From CAYMLL01 sp964390645 (GTDB taxonomy: Bacteria; Planctomycetota; UBA8108), in the NCBI GenBank assembly GCA_964390645.1, contig CAYMLL010000115.1, forward strand, positions 1 to 21,224: 21,224 bases of DNA, given 5' to 3'. Positions 1 to 7,748 of the stretch are shown piece by piece. The notes under the pieces were generated by a model. That model saw only the letters and a list, made by a program, of their open reading frames with translations. It was not told the origin of the DNA and searched no databases. The translations under genes and the position numbers were made by a program. Positions within the stretch are counted from its first letter, which is position 1; every line of letters begins with the position of its first letter.

Positions 1-307
1 GCTGGATCCGGTAGGTGATGCCGCGTTTCTCGAGCAGCTGCTGGACGACCGCCGTATCGGGGACGTGAAAGGCGACGTGGTCGGTCCGGGTCCTGACCTC
101 CGCGTCGTCGGGGGCCGAGTCGTCGCCGGCGGCTATCAGGTGGATCTGGATGCCGTAGTTGTAGAGCCACGCGCCCTCGAACGGAAAGGGAGGCCGGGGA
201 ATCGGGCGGAATCCAAGCACGTCGCGATAGAAGGCCCGGCTCTCCTCGAGATGGTGTGTCCTACGGGAGATGTGGTGGAGCGACTCGATCGCCAGCGGCT
301 TGTTCAT
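1..307 (-). CDS. VOC (glyoxalase/dioxygenase fold) family protein, C-terminus beyond the window
   Basis: Reading leftward from ATG 307-305, 102 codons stay open to the window edge. The product begins MNKPLAIESLHHISRRTHHL and continues with AFYRDVLGFRPI, the typical first beta-alpha-beta module of the VOC superfamily (a His near residue 12, then a helix ending in FYRDVLGF). Later come GIQIHLIA, a strand with a second candidate metal-ligand His, and TDHVAFHVPD, which opens the second module. An AGGAG ribosome site lies 8 nt before the ATG and fixes the start. Such proteins bind a divalent metal and act as lyases, isomerases, dioxygenases or resistance proteins; the substrate cannot be told from this fragment. 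Family call secure, function unknown. Confidence 0.85.
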   Translation of the reverse strand, partial: MNKPLAIESLHHISRRTHHLEESRAFYRDVLGFRPIPRPPFPFEGAWLYNYGIQIHLIAAGDDSAPDDAEVRTRTDHVAFHVPDTAVVQQLLEKRGITYRIQ

Positions 308-682
308 GACGGGGGCTCCTGGAGCAGATGCGCGGCAAACTTCCGCGGGTCCGGTCGGGTTTGCCGCGGGCTCGCCTCCGGGGCCCGTCCGGGACCCATG
401 CCTTGTTCGCGACTCCACCCGGACCTGACGGATACCTGGTCGTCGCCGGTCGGTCGCGAAGCACTCGGATCGAATGTCCTGTTCCACGCCGGCCGGGTAC
501 GGCTCCAGCGTATCCGCGGAGCCGGCGGTGGTCCAGCGGTGGCCGACGGGTGTGCCAGGAAGAAGAGCCTGCGAATCCGGACAGCCGGACGTCGAGGACT
601 GGCGACGGTACGCCCCCGGTCCTTCCTCGGGACGACTTCGTGCTTTCCGTTGTCGGTCCGTCTCGCAGCGGGCGTGGTCGTT

Positions 683-710
683 GCTCGAAGATCGAGCTAA
701 CTCCTTTTTT
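683..710 (+). terminator. Possible weak rho-independent terminator
   Basis: GCTCGA (683-688) and TCGAGC (692-697) form a 6-bp stem with a 3-nt loop, followed by TAACTCC and six T. The T-run starts 7 nt after the stem and no plus-strand gene ends just upstream, so this is a tentative call. Confidence 0.25.
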
Positions 711-735
711 CTGAACCCGGAGTCCTGCGGGCCGG

Positions 736-741
736 TATAAT
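736..741 (+). promoter_or_regulatory. Candidate sigma70-type -10 element of the lipoprotein gene
   Basis: A perfect TATAAT sits in GC-rich surroundings and is followed by CTGCGG, where transcription would start (about 748). No good -35 is visible; CTGAAC at 711-716 is 19 nt upstream. The implied 5' leader is about 210 nt. The 11-mer ATAATCTGCGG recurs exactly in front of the threonine aldolase gene at 13171-13181. Confidence 0.5.
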
Positions 742-956
742 CTGCGGCGAACTGGCGAGGCCCTTGTCAGAGGTCTTTCGTCAGCGGTCTCCCCGGGTGA
801 AGATACGCGGCGATCGGGGGCGGGTGCCTGTTGGTGCGCTCGGGTGCCTCCTGTTGCGCCTGGGGAGGGCTATCGCGGTGCTGTCTCTCTGGCGGCGATT
901 CCCGCTTTCACGGAGTCGGTCCCCGCAGGGAAACGAGGAATCAGGAGTCTCTCAAG

Positions 957-1634
957 ATGTCGTGTTCGACGTGTGTGAAGATGGTTGCGTGGCTGGTGTT
1001 GCCAGTGGTCGTCGGCTGGGGAAGTGGCTGCAGCGCTACCCGCGCCACGGCGGCTTACTTGAAGAATCGGGCGATGGACCTCGTGGACCCGATTCCGTTC
1101 GGCAGTGGATTGGGACTCGGCGCCAGTGCTCGTGTGAGCAACTACCTGCAGGTCGGTGGGCTCGGGACCTCGCGCAGCTTTGTCTACCGGGCACGCGAGT
1201 TCTACGAACCGATCAAGACCGGCTACGAGGGTGGCATCTCTCCGCTGGTTTACTTCCGCAACATCGAGACTCCCGACTCCGGTCAGCAGGGCCGCCCCGT
1301 CCTCATGGGACGCACGCTGATGACGCCGAGCGAGGACGCGTGGAACCCCTGGTACGGTGACAACTGGCTCTGGCTGCCGAGCCGGGAGGAGTACACCGCG
1401 AACTACGACCGTCACCTCTGGGACATCGGTGTCTCGGTGTACGGAGTTATCGGCTTCGATATTGTCATCAACCCGATCCAGACGCCGTACGAGATCGCCG
1501 ACTTTTTCGCCGGGATCTTCACGTTCGATTTTGCGGGCGACGACGAGGTCTGGGTGGGACCGCATCTCTTCGACACGATGTCTCCGGAGGACGCTGACGC
1601 GGCCGCCGACGACGCGGCGAACACCGGAAGCTAG
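957..1634 (+). CDS. Predicted lipoprotein of unknown function
   Basis: The 225-residue product starts at ATG 957, chosen because AGGAG (943-947) lies 9 nt upstream and because the next residues form a signal peptide: a short positive stretch, a hydrophobic run WLVLPVVVGW, and a lipobox-like GSGC with Cys25 as the lipid-attached residue. The mature part is rich in Gly and aromatic residues (GSGLGLGASAR, YLQVGGLG, GDNWLWLPSREEY, SVYGVIGFDIVINP) and suggests beta strands, perhaps an outer-membrane-associated fold. The C-terminus is acidic (EDADAAADDAA). I do not recognise a named family. It stands alone, convergent with the MBL-fold gene, and a candidate TATAAT promoter lies about 215 bp upstream. 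Confidence 0.8.
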   Translation: MSCSTCVKMVAWLVLPVVVGWGSGCSATRATAAYLKNRAMDLVDPIPFGSGLGLGASARVSNYLQVGGLGTSRSFVYRAREFYEPIKTGYEGGISPLVYFRNIETPDSGQQGRPVLMGRTLMTPSEDAWNPWYGDNWLWLPSREEYTANYDRHLWDIGVSVYGVIGFDIVINPIQTPYEIADFFAGIFTFDFAGDDEVWVGPHLFDTMSPEDADAAADDAANTGS

Positions 1635-1815
1635 TCGGGCCGGCGGGCCTCGGTCGGGTGTGGCCGGTTCCCGGGGGGCCAGGATCGCGAGGATCGTCCA
1701 GATCCAGAAGCGACACTGCCGTGATTCCCTCTCGATGGTGCAGGCGGATCGGTACCCGGGAGCGGCTCGACGCTGAGAGCGGAACGGCAGCCTCGATTTC
1801 TCGAGGGGCTCGAGA

Positions 1816-3315
1816 CTAGGCGTAGAACGACAGCACCCATTCCTCGAGCGGTTCATCTCGGGAGGCGCGCTCGAAGTGTCGGCGGAGCTTGCGCTCGATG
1901 AGGTCGGCGTTGAGATACGGTAGCCCCAGCGCACGCCAGAAGCGCTGAGCGTGGCCGCCGAGTGGAGTGCGACAGAAGAGGGAAAACTCGTCCGCGTCGC
2001 CATCGAGGACGTCCTCGATGTCGTTCCCCCAGTAGTGCTCGTCCGGATCCGCCTCTCCCGGCTCCTCGCGCTCGAACCGGTTGTTGTCGAACCCGAAGCG
2101 GTAGTCGGCGTCTTCGTGCTCGAGTGTCGAGCCGTAGCGTATCCGGATGCGATACTCGCCGCCGCGTGATGCGAGCACGTGCTCTACCGGAGGAGTGCGC
2201 GCACCGATCCACCAGGGCAAGAAGCGCGTGTTGAGTGCCTCTAGGATGCGCGTCTCCTGCGCGGCGAGGTCGCGTGCCTCGTCTCGAAGCGGGGCCACCG
2301 GGAAGACCGCCTCCATGAGATCGATGTTCGGATCGAAGCGCCGATCATCCTCGCTGTCGAGCAGTGTCAACGCCTCGCACGGCTCCCGGCGCTCGAGCTC
2401 ACCGTTCGAGATGACGTGCGTCATCCCGGGAACAAACTCCTCGATGCTGTGCGACAGCTCGTTGCGCTCGGAGACCTCCCTCTCCATGCGCATTCGATCC
2501 TCGAGTCGGATCGGGAAGAGAATCCGGTTCCAGCCCTTCTGGAGCTGCTGAGGAAAACAGATTCCCTGTCCGCCGAGGAGCCGCACGAGTCGTCGGATGC
2601 CCCAGATGTCCGTTTCGAGACCCTCGAATGGCGTGTAGAGCGACTCGATCTCGTCGTACGTGCTCTCGATCTCGCGGGACAGCCTGTGGCGGCGATCTTC
2701 GCTGCTGCGCGCGTCCAGCATCGACATGGCGGATTCGCCCTGGTTCTTGATCGCGAAGAATACGATCGTCTGCGGGTTCTTCTCGAGCAGCCGTGCTCCG
2801 AGATTCTCACGCACGTCCGCGTCGTAGAACGGGAGTGTTGCATCGGCTTCGCTGACGAAGAGCTCGTTGCCGCTGTCAACGATCAGCAGCATCACGTCAT
2901 CCTCGTTCGTCGCCCGGGTCTCGGGGTTGAACAGTGCGGTGATCTCGACGCCGTGAAAGTCGATCGAGCTCGCGTCCTCGAGCACGAGGATTCGGGCTCC
3001 TTCGAGGTGCGCTCTGAAGAGGCTCTCGAGGTAGCGCATGCTCTGTGGAAGGAAGAGCACCGGAACAGGATCGAGCCTGCGCCAGAGGTCGACGAGCGAG
3101 TACGGGTCGCAGTGATCCGTGTGCGAGTGTGAGAGGAACACAGCATCGATCGGGCCGAGCGCGTCGAGGTCGATGCGCACGCGCGGAAAGCGCCCCTGCA
3201 GGTCGCCGATCAGGTGATCCGACAGCCACGGATCGGCGAGGACGCGCACGGGAGATCCGGTGGGCGAGTCCATCTCGAGCAGGTACGAGCTGTGACCGAG
3301 GGCGAGCAGCTTCAT
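1816..3315 (-). CDS. MBL-fold metallo-hydrolase with a long C-terminal extension
   Basis: The 499-residue product opens with GHSSYLLE (residues 7-14), the UlaG-like entry strand of the metallo-beta-lactamase fold, and carries HSHTDH at 63-68, the HxHxDH dinuclear metal motif, after PIDAVFLS. The MBL core appears to end near residue 200. Roughly 300 more residues follow, containing WGIRRLVRLLGG, an acidic stretch near residue 420, and RFWRALGLPYLNADLIERKL near the C-terminus. Length and layout recall UlaG/CMP-Neu5Ac-hydroxylase-like proteins, but no Rieske cysteines are present, so the substrate is unknown. No signal peptide, so probably cytoplasmic. Start is ATG 3315-3313; an AAGGA-like site is rather far upstream. 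It is divergent from apgM with 193 bp between. Confidence 0.85.
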   Translation of the reverse strand: MKLLALGHSSYLLEMDSPTGSPVRVLADPWLSDHLIGDLQGRFPRVRIDLDALGPIDAVFLSHSHTDHCDPYSLVDLWRRLDPVPVLFLPQSMRYLESLFRAHLEGARILVLEDASSIDFHGVEITALFNPETRATNEDDVMLLIVDSGNELFVSEADATLPFYDADVRENLGARLLEKNPQTIVFFAIKNQGESAMSMLDARSSEDRRHRLSREIESTYDEIESLYTPFEGLETDIWGIRRLVRLLGGQGICFPQQLQKGWNRILFPIRLEDRMRMEREVSERNELSHSIEEFVPGMTHVISNGELERREPCEALTLLDSEDDRRFDPNIDLMEAVFPVAPLRDEARDLAAQETRILEALNTRFLPWWIGARTPPVEHVLASRGGEYRIRIRYGSTLEHEDADYRFGFDNNRFEREEPGEADPDEHYWGNDIEDVLDGDADEFSLFCRTPLGGHAQRFWRALGLPYLNADLIERKLRRHFERASRDEPLEEWVLSFYA

Positions 3316-3368
3316 CGGGGCGACGCGTCCTTCCTGGGTCGGGGTGGAAGCTGGAGTACCGGGTGGCT

Positions 3369-3397
3369 CTTATGATCCGCCCGTCGTGTGACTGCAA
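3369..3397 (-). promoter_or_regulatory. Candidate promoter of the MBL-fold gene
   Basis: On the minus strand, TTGCAG (3397-3392) and CATAAG (3374-3369) are separated by 17 nt, giving a start near 3362 and a leader of about 47 nt. Both hexamers are imperfect. Confidence 0.3.
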
Positions 3398-3423
3398 GCG
3401 CAAACCGCCGCCGCCCGCCACTC

Positions 3424-3452
3424 TGGACGAGCGTCCGGACTCCCGGTATCCT
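3424..3452 (+). promoter_or_regulatory. Candidate promoter of apgM
   Basis: TGGACG (3424-3429) and TATCCT (3447-3452) are 17 nt apart. Each matches four of six consensus positions. The -10 is followed by GTGCGG, resembling the CTGCGG after the -10 elements at 736 and 13170. The leader would be about 50 nt. Confidence 0.35.
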
Positions 3453-3508
3453 GTGCGGTTCGTTGCTTCTCGCCCGCGATTTCGAAGACAGCCCCACGAC
3501 CGCGACCG

Positions 3509-4723
3509 ATGATCCACCCCAAGACTCGAGATCTCCTCATCCCTGGCTCGGGCCGCAAGATCGTGCAGCTGGTGCTCGATGGGCTTGGCGGATTGCCCCG
3601 ACCCGAAACGGGCCTCTCGGAGCTCGAGACCGCCTCGACGCCGAACCTCGACCGTCTCGCATCTCGGGCGTCGCTCGGGCGCATGCAGCCGATCGAGCCC
3701 GGCGTGACCCCGGGAAGCGGTCCGGCTCACCTGGCGCTTTGGGGCTATCACCCCTACGAGGTCGAGTTCGGACGTGGCGCTCTCGAGGCGCTCGGAAGCG
3801 ACTTCGACCTGCGCAAGGGCGATCTTGCCGCGCGCGCCAACTTCGCGTCGATCGACGCCGACGGCATGGTGCGGGATCGTCGCGCGGGACGTCCGCCGGA
3901 TTCCGAGAACGTGCGTCTTTGCGACAAGCTGCGCGCGGGCCTGGCGGGGCGCCTCCCCGGTTTCGAGGTCTTCCTGCTGTCCGGTAAGGAGCACCGTTTC
4001 ACCGTGATCTTCCGCGGCGAAGGGCTCACTCCGGCGCTCAACGACAACGATCCACAGCGTGAGGGCAACCGGCTTCTCGAGGTCGTCGCCCGGCAACCCG
4101 GTGCGGAGCGTTCGGCGAAGCTCGTAGCGGAGTTTCTTGCCGCGATGAAGGAGATCCTCGCTGATGAGGAGGTTGCGACCGGATGCTTGCTGCGTGGCTT
4201 CTCCGGTCTTCCCGAGGTTACACCTTTTGATGATCTCTACTCCGCGAGCGCGGGGGCCATCGCCGCGTATCCGATGTACCGTGGCGTCGCGCGTCTCGTC
4301 GGCATGAAGGTTCTCGGAACTCCGGAGAATCTGGCGGCCGAGATCGCGCTGCTCGAGGAGAAGTGGGACGAGCACGACTTCTTCTTCCTGCACTACAAGA
4401 ACACCGACAGCGCGGGACATTCGGGGCTCTTTGATGAGAAGGTGAAAGCGCTCGAGGATTTCGACGCCGTCCTCGATCGTATCGAGGCGCTCGGGCCCGA
4501 GGTCATCATCGTGACCGGCGATCACTCCACGCCGTGTGTTCATGAGGAGCACAGCTGGCATCCGGTCCCGACGATGATCTACTCTCCGCTTGCGCTTTAT
4601 CGGACCGATGCGACGTTCACGGAACGTGAGTGTCTGACGGGGGACCTGGGGACCTTCGCGGCGACCGATCTCGTGACCATCGCGCTGGCTCATGCGTCAC
4701 GGTTGATGAAGTTCGGGGCCTGA
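3509..4723 (+). CDS. apgM: Archaeal-type 2,3-bisphosphoglycerate-independent phosphoglycerate mutase (ApgM family)
   Basis: This 404-residue enzyme should interconvert 3- and 2-phosphoglycerate in glycolysis and gluconeogenesis in the cytoplasm. It has the alkaline-phosphatase-superfamily layout of the archaeal iPGM family (COG3635-like), shorter than the roughly 510-residue bacterial GpmI. Visible motifs: LVLDGLGG (D24, metal), a TPNLDRLA block at 44-51, GVTPGSGPAHLALWGY at 65-80 containing the nucleophile region (probably S70), NTDSAGH at 298-304 (D300, H304), TGDHSTP at 336-342 (D338, H339) and H351 in SWHPVP. All expected metal ligands are present, so it should be active. No clear ribosome site precedes ATG 3509, but the first motif leaves little room for a later start. 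It ends in TGA. Confidence 0.93.
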   Translation: MIHPKTRDLLIPGSGRKIVQLVLDGLGGLPRPETGLSELETASTPNLDRLASRASLGRMQPIEPGVTPGSGPAHLALWGYHPYEVEFGRGALEALGSDFDLRKGDLAARANFASIDADGMVRDRRAGRPPDSENVRLCDKLRAGLAGRLPGFEVFLLSGKEHRFTVIFRGEGLTPALNDNDPQREGNRLLEVVARQPGAERSAKLVAEFLAAMKEILADEEVATGCLLRGFSGLPEVTPFDDLYSASAGAIAAYPMYRGVARLVGMKVLGTPENLAAEIALLEEKWDEHDFFFLHYKNTDSAGHSGLFDEKVKALEDFDAVLDRIEALGPEVIIVTGDHSTPCVHEEHSWHPVPTMIYSPLALYRTDATFTERECLTGDLGTFAATDLVTIALAHASRLMKFGA

Positions 4724-5291
4724 CCTCCACGGAGTCGAGGGGGTGATGACGCGGCCGGTAACCGTGGGTGTGGCTGTTCTTCGGGGAGCTCGGGCAGGGT
4801 TTCCCCGACGTCCGGCCGTATCTTGCGGGGCTTCCAGACGGCCGAAGACCGTGCGACGAGCCTCGCTGCCCGGCCGGGCCTCCGGGAATCCGTGAAACTC
4901 CAGACCAGGGTGAGCAGGCGATCGGCGACAACTCTCGCCGTGCTGCCCTGATCGCCCGTTGAAGGAGTCATTTCGGCTGGATACTGGATACCGGTGATTC
5001 TGCCCGATCTCTGCGGCGCTGAAACTCGACGAGGAGGCACCTTGCTGGCGTTTCAGCTTCTCGATCTCGAACAGAATCCCTCGACCTCGGCTCGAGAGCA
5101 CTTTGTCGAGGGACTGCTAAAGACCTTGCTTGCGACGACCCGATACCCATTTCGGGGGTCGGAGAACCTGGAGTACGGACGATGACACGGTTGCAATTCT
5201 GCCGGAGCGATGCGGATACACGCTCGTGGAAAGCGAACCGTGAACAATCCGGATGGAGTCTCTTTTCGCCACTCGACCTGTTGAGGTTGAT
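4724..5291. other. 568-bp intergenic region; one doubtful short ORF
   Basis: No recognised gene. Long antisense frames here are low-complexity shadows. The only notable candidate is a 47-codon plus-strand frame from TTG 5042 to TGA 5185, preceded by GAGGAGG (5031-5037) only 4 nt away and containing LLDLEQNPSTSAREHFVEGL. Its third-position GC looks lower than in the proven genes and it matches no family I know, so it is not annotated as a gene. A direct repeat of GGATAC (around 4979 and 4986) also lies here. Confidence 0.4.
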
Positions 5292-6089
5292 ATGTCGGAT
5301 GCAGAACGTCGCCTGACGGCGAAGAACCGCCGCCGCAAGAAGCTGATCCGTCTCGATCTGCAGCTCAAGATCGTCTTCATCACGCTCTTTGTCGCCAGCC
5401 TGGTCTTGCTGATCAACTTCCAGCTGGCGCTGGCAGGGCTCTGGAGCATGTCGAACCATCTGGGCGAGGGCAGCAACGCGGCCGAATTGCTCGAGAGCGT
5501 CAAGCGATCGACGATTCAGAGGTTCCTCTTCTCCGTCGCGATCGCCGTCCCGCTGGCGGGTTTTGTCGGAATTCTGTACTCGTTCAAGTTCTGCGGACCC
5601 ATCTACAGGTTCAAGCGCTACTTTACCGGGCTGCGTGACGGTCGCTGGGATGATCGGTGTATGCTGCGCAAGGGGGACGACTTGCAGGACGTCGCGCAGG
5701 TGATCAACGAAGGTGTCGGCGTCCTTCGTGGTCGCATCCGCGAGAACCATGAGATTCTGCTCGACGTGAACGAGTTCCTCTCGAAGGCCGCCCTCACGTC
5801 GGACAGCGATTCGCGGGAGATCCTCGCGGAGATTCGTGAGCGCATCCGGACCGAGCAGAGCAGCTTCGTCGAGCGATTTCCGGCGGATGGTGTCACCCGA
5901 CGTCGGCGGCAGGTCGAGCTTCAGGCTGAAGGGGCCGTGAGCCAGGCGTCCTCGAGTGCCGGCGAGGAGGCTGACGTCGCCAGTGTCGAAGTCGCGAAGG
6001 CCGAGCTACGGGAGGCCCTCCGCGAGACTGTCTGTGAAAGGGAGCAGAAGCTCAGCGAGAAGGAGTCCGAGCTCGAGGGTCAGGTCTGA
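5292..6089 (+). CDS. Inner-membrane HAMP-domain protein without a recognisable output domain
   Basis: The 265-residue product (from ATG 5292, MSDAERR, with GAGG 5 nt upstream; an ATG at 5253 would add 13 residues but has no ribosome site) starts with a basic cytoplasmic stretch KNRRRKK. TM1 follows at about 27-52 (IVFITLFVASLVLLINFQ), then a short periplasmic loop of about 25 residues, then TM2 at 78-98 (FLFSVAIAVPLAGFVGILYS). GPIYRFKRYFTGLRDGRW at 102-119 and KGDDLQDVAQVINEGV at 127-142 match a HAMP linker. The rest is a charged, probably coiled-coil tail. Two-component sensors and chemoreceptors carry HAMP before a kinase or signalling domain; none is present here, so it may relay a signal to a partner. 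Convergent with the oxidase gene, 14 bp apart. Confidence 0.8.
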   Translation: MSDAERRLTAKNRRRKKLIRLDLQLKIVFITLFVASLVLLINFQLALAGLWSMSNHLGEGSNAAELLESVKRSTIQRFLFSVAIAVPLAGFVGILYSFKFCGPIYRFKRYFTGLRDGRWDDRCMLRKGDDLQDVAQVINEGVGVLRGRIRENHEILLDVNEFLSKAALTSDSDSREILAEIRERIRTEQSSFVERFPADGVTRRRRQVELQAEGAVSQASSSAGEEADVASVEVAKAELREALRETVCEREQKLSEKESELEGQV

Positions 6090-6103
6090 TGGCTCAGCCG
6101 TAT

Positions 6104-7216
6104 TCAGCGGCTCACCAGGACTTCGTTGGCAAGCCGCTGCGCGGTCAGAGGCGCGAGCAGAATGCCGTTGCGATAGTGGCCGACGGCGACGAAGTACCCG
6201 GCGCGTCCTCGCTGACCGATCATCGGCGTCTCCTCGACTCCCCGAGGACGCAGGCCTGCCCACGACTGACGTAGCGGCGCGTCGGCGAAACCCGGCACCA
6301 GCTGCATGGCTCCGTCGCGCAAGCGAGCGACGGTCTCGTCGTCGACCGTCTTGTCGAAGCCGCGGTCCTCGACGGTCGTGCCGACAACGACGCGACCGTC
6401 GCTTCGCGGTACGACGTACGCGAGGTGGGAGTAGATCGTCCGTTCCAGAGGCTGCTCCGGAAGACCTCCCTGGTCGAGGAGGATCATCTGTCCCTTGATC
6501 GGCCTCACGGAGACGGTCTCGCCGCCGCCGGTCGGCTCGCTCGCCCAGGCTCCGGCGGCATTGATGACGAGTGGCGCTGCGATGTCTCCGGAGTCCGTCG
6601 TGATACCGCGCACGCGTGAGCCGGTCGAGAGGACCCTTTGTACCGAGCAGCCGCCGCGGACCTCGACACCGCGTATCGCACAGCTCTCGAGCAAGGCCGA
6701 CGTGAGGGCGCGGTTGTCGACGCTGCCCTGGTCGGCGTGGAAGATGACTCGCGACAGTCTCGGGCTGAGGCTCGGCTCGAGATCGCGGACCGCCGAGCCT
6801 TCGATGAGTCGCGCGTTCGGGGGCAGGATCGCGTCCTCGGGAATCTCCGGGCTGACGACGCCGTTTAGCCGCAGGTCGACCGAGACGCCGGTCTCCTCCT
6901 CGAGTTCCGCGACGAAGCGTGGATAGAGGGCGAGCGAGTCGACCCCGAGCCCGGTGATCGAGGACGACGGACCGAACTCGAGCAGCGGACAGAGCATTCC
7001 CGCGGCTGCGTAGGAAGCCTCGGCGCCGGGCCGTCCCCGGTCGAGGACGACAACCCGGTCGCCGGCTGCGGCGAGCCGGCGGGCGACCGCGAGCCCGATG
7101 ACACCCGCGCCGATGATCGCGACATCGTGGCAGGGGGAGGCAAGGAACGAGGGCTTGGAAATCAACGGAGGTCGGAGCCGGGAAGGACGACGGGCACGGT
7201 GGAGCGCATCGACCAT
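6104..7216 (-). CDS. thiO: FAD-dependent glycine/D-amino-acid oxidase (ThiO-like)
   Basis: The product belongs to the DAO family. DVAIIGAGVIGLAVARRLA is the Rossmann dinucleotide motif (Gly at 36, 38 and 41 from the chosen ATG), followed by VVVLDRG ending in the ribose-binding acidic residue, then SYAAAGMLCP, typical of ThiO. Near the C-terminus are GTTVEDRGFDKTV, SWAGLRP and VGHYRNGILLAPLTA, a close match to the C-terminal FAD-binding block of glycine oxidases. ThiO makes dehydroglycine for the thiazole of thiamine, but no other thi gene is in view, so it could be a general D-amino-acid or sarcosine-type oxidase. The start is uncertain: ATG 7216 gives 370 residues, TTG 7165 would place the Rossmann motif nearer the N-terminus, and GTG 7288 would add 24 residues. 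None has a good ribosome site. Confidence 0.85.
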   Translation of the reverse strand: MVDALHRARRPSRLRPPLISKPSFLASPCHDVAIIGAGVIGLAVARRLAAAGDRVVVLDRGRPGAEASYAAAGMLCPLLEFGPSSSITGLGVDSLALYPRFVAELEEETGVSVDLRLNGVVSPEIPEDAILPPNARLIEGSAVRDLEPSLSPRLSRVIFHADQGSVDNRALTSALLESCAIRGVEVRGGCSVQRVLSTGSRVRGITTDSGDIAAPLVINAAGAWASEPTGGGETVSVRPIKGQMILLDQGGLPEQPLERTIYSHLAYVVPRSDGRVVVGTTVEDRGFDKTVDDETVARLRDGAMQLVPGFADAPLRQSWAGLRPRGVEETPMIGQRGRAGYFVAVGHYRNGILLAPLTAQRLANEVLVSR

Positions 7217-7558
7217 CGAGGGTAAAGCGGAGTTGACATCTGGGTCGAGGCCGGCACGGGTCCGGGGCGGCTCGAGCTGCACACCCACTTCCCGGATCCG
7301 ATCCGGGTCAGTGAGAGCGCTGTTCTCGGTGGTTTCGTGGCGTCAGGGAGAGGCTTCAGGCGGTTTGTTTTTAGCGGCTCGCGCCCGGCAGTGCAAGCGA
7401 ATCGGCGGCGGCGAGAGACGTCGGGTTCTTTTGTGGCGAGAGCGCTCCGTTTGGAGGGCTTTTTGCTCTGCCATTCCGGTTGTCGGAGAGTCGCGAGTTC
7501 TGATGGATACCTGTCGAGACCCCGCGACCTGAGGCGCTCGAGGCTCTCCACGGAGGAG

Positions 7559-7593
7559 GAGCCCGCCTCGTGAGAGCGGGCTCTTCTCTTTTT
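7559..7593 (+). terminator. Strong rho-independent terminator on the plus strand
   Basis: GAGCCCGC (7559-7566) and GCGGGCTC (7576-7583) form a perfect 8-bp GC-rich stem with a 9-nt loop, followed at once by TTCTCTTTTT. The T-tract is only on the plus-strand side, so it ends plus-strand transcripts. The nearest upstream plus-strand gene ends at 6089, with a minus-strand gene in between. Confidence 0.75.
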
Positions 7594-7669
7594 CCCGCAT
7601 TCCATCGGGCCCCGGGACGTGTGCTTCACCCGGCTGCCGTCGCGCTCCCGTGCCTTCGCGAGAGATGCC

Positions 7670-7729
7670 CCCCAGTCCTCGGAGCCCCAGTCCTCGGAGC
7701 CCCAGTCCTCGGGGCCCCAGTCTTCGGGG
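7670..7729. repeat. 15-bp tandem repeat, 4 units, just downstream of the cytochrome gene
   Basis: Four contiguous copies of CCCCAGTCCTCGGRG (7670-7684, 7685-7699, 7700-7714, 7715-7729), the last two ending in GGGG and the last with TTC for CTC. Copies ending in GGGG can fold as a CCCC/GGGG hairpin. The array begins 19 bp after the stop of the minus-strand cytochrome gene and may act as a transcript end or processing site, but has no T-tract. Confidence 0.9.
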
Positions 7730-7748
7730 ACACCCGGCGAGGGGCCGG

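Larger units (their letters stand above)
308..956. other. 649-bp gene-poor region between the VOC gene and the lipoprotein gene
   Basis: Open frames on the plus strand here (for example 65-700 and 328-714) are Arg/Gly/Pro-rich, partly antisense to the VOC gene, and look like GC-rich shadows with no recognisable domain. The region holds a small hairpin followed by a T-run (683-710) and a TATAAT element (736-741). I see no RNA gene or mobile element. Confidence 0.5.
7217..7748. other. 532-bp intergenic region with an orphan plus-strand terminator and a 15-bp repeat array
   Basis: Between two minus-strand genes lies a region richer in T-runs than its surroundings (for example GTTTGTTTTTAG near 7363). 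It holds a strong plus-strand terminator (7559-7593) and a minisatellite (7670-7729). GGAGAG (7484-7489) can pair with CTCTCC (7543-7548), and inside it TCGCG (7490-7494) with CGCGA (7524-7528). This is compatible with a structured plus-strand RNA. A 78-codon plus-strand frame (7337-7573) runs into the terminator stem and looks non-genuine. No known RNA family was recognised. Confidence 0.4.

Noticed and set aside
1791..1806. CCTCGA/TCGAGG hairpin as a terminator between convergent genes
   Set aside because: The stem is only 6 bp and no T-tract follows on either strand.
870..2003. 377-codon minus-strand open frame
   Set aside because: Antisense to the lipoprotein gene, which has a signal peptide, lipobox and ribosome site.
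2897..4693. 598-codon minus-strand open frame
   Set aside because: It lies antisense to apgM and overlaps the MBL-fold gene in another frame; Arg-rich with no domain, a GC-rich shadow.
7233..7238. TTGACA as -35 of a small-RNA promoter
   Set aside because: No acceptable -10 lies 15-19 nt downstream.
7670..7729. CRISPR array
   Set aside because: Units of 15 bp follow each other directly with no spacers and no cas genes are present; the same applies to the other four arrays.
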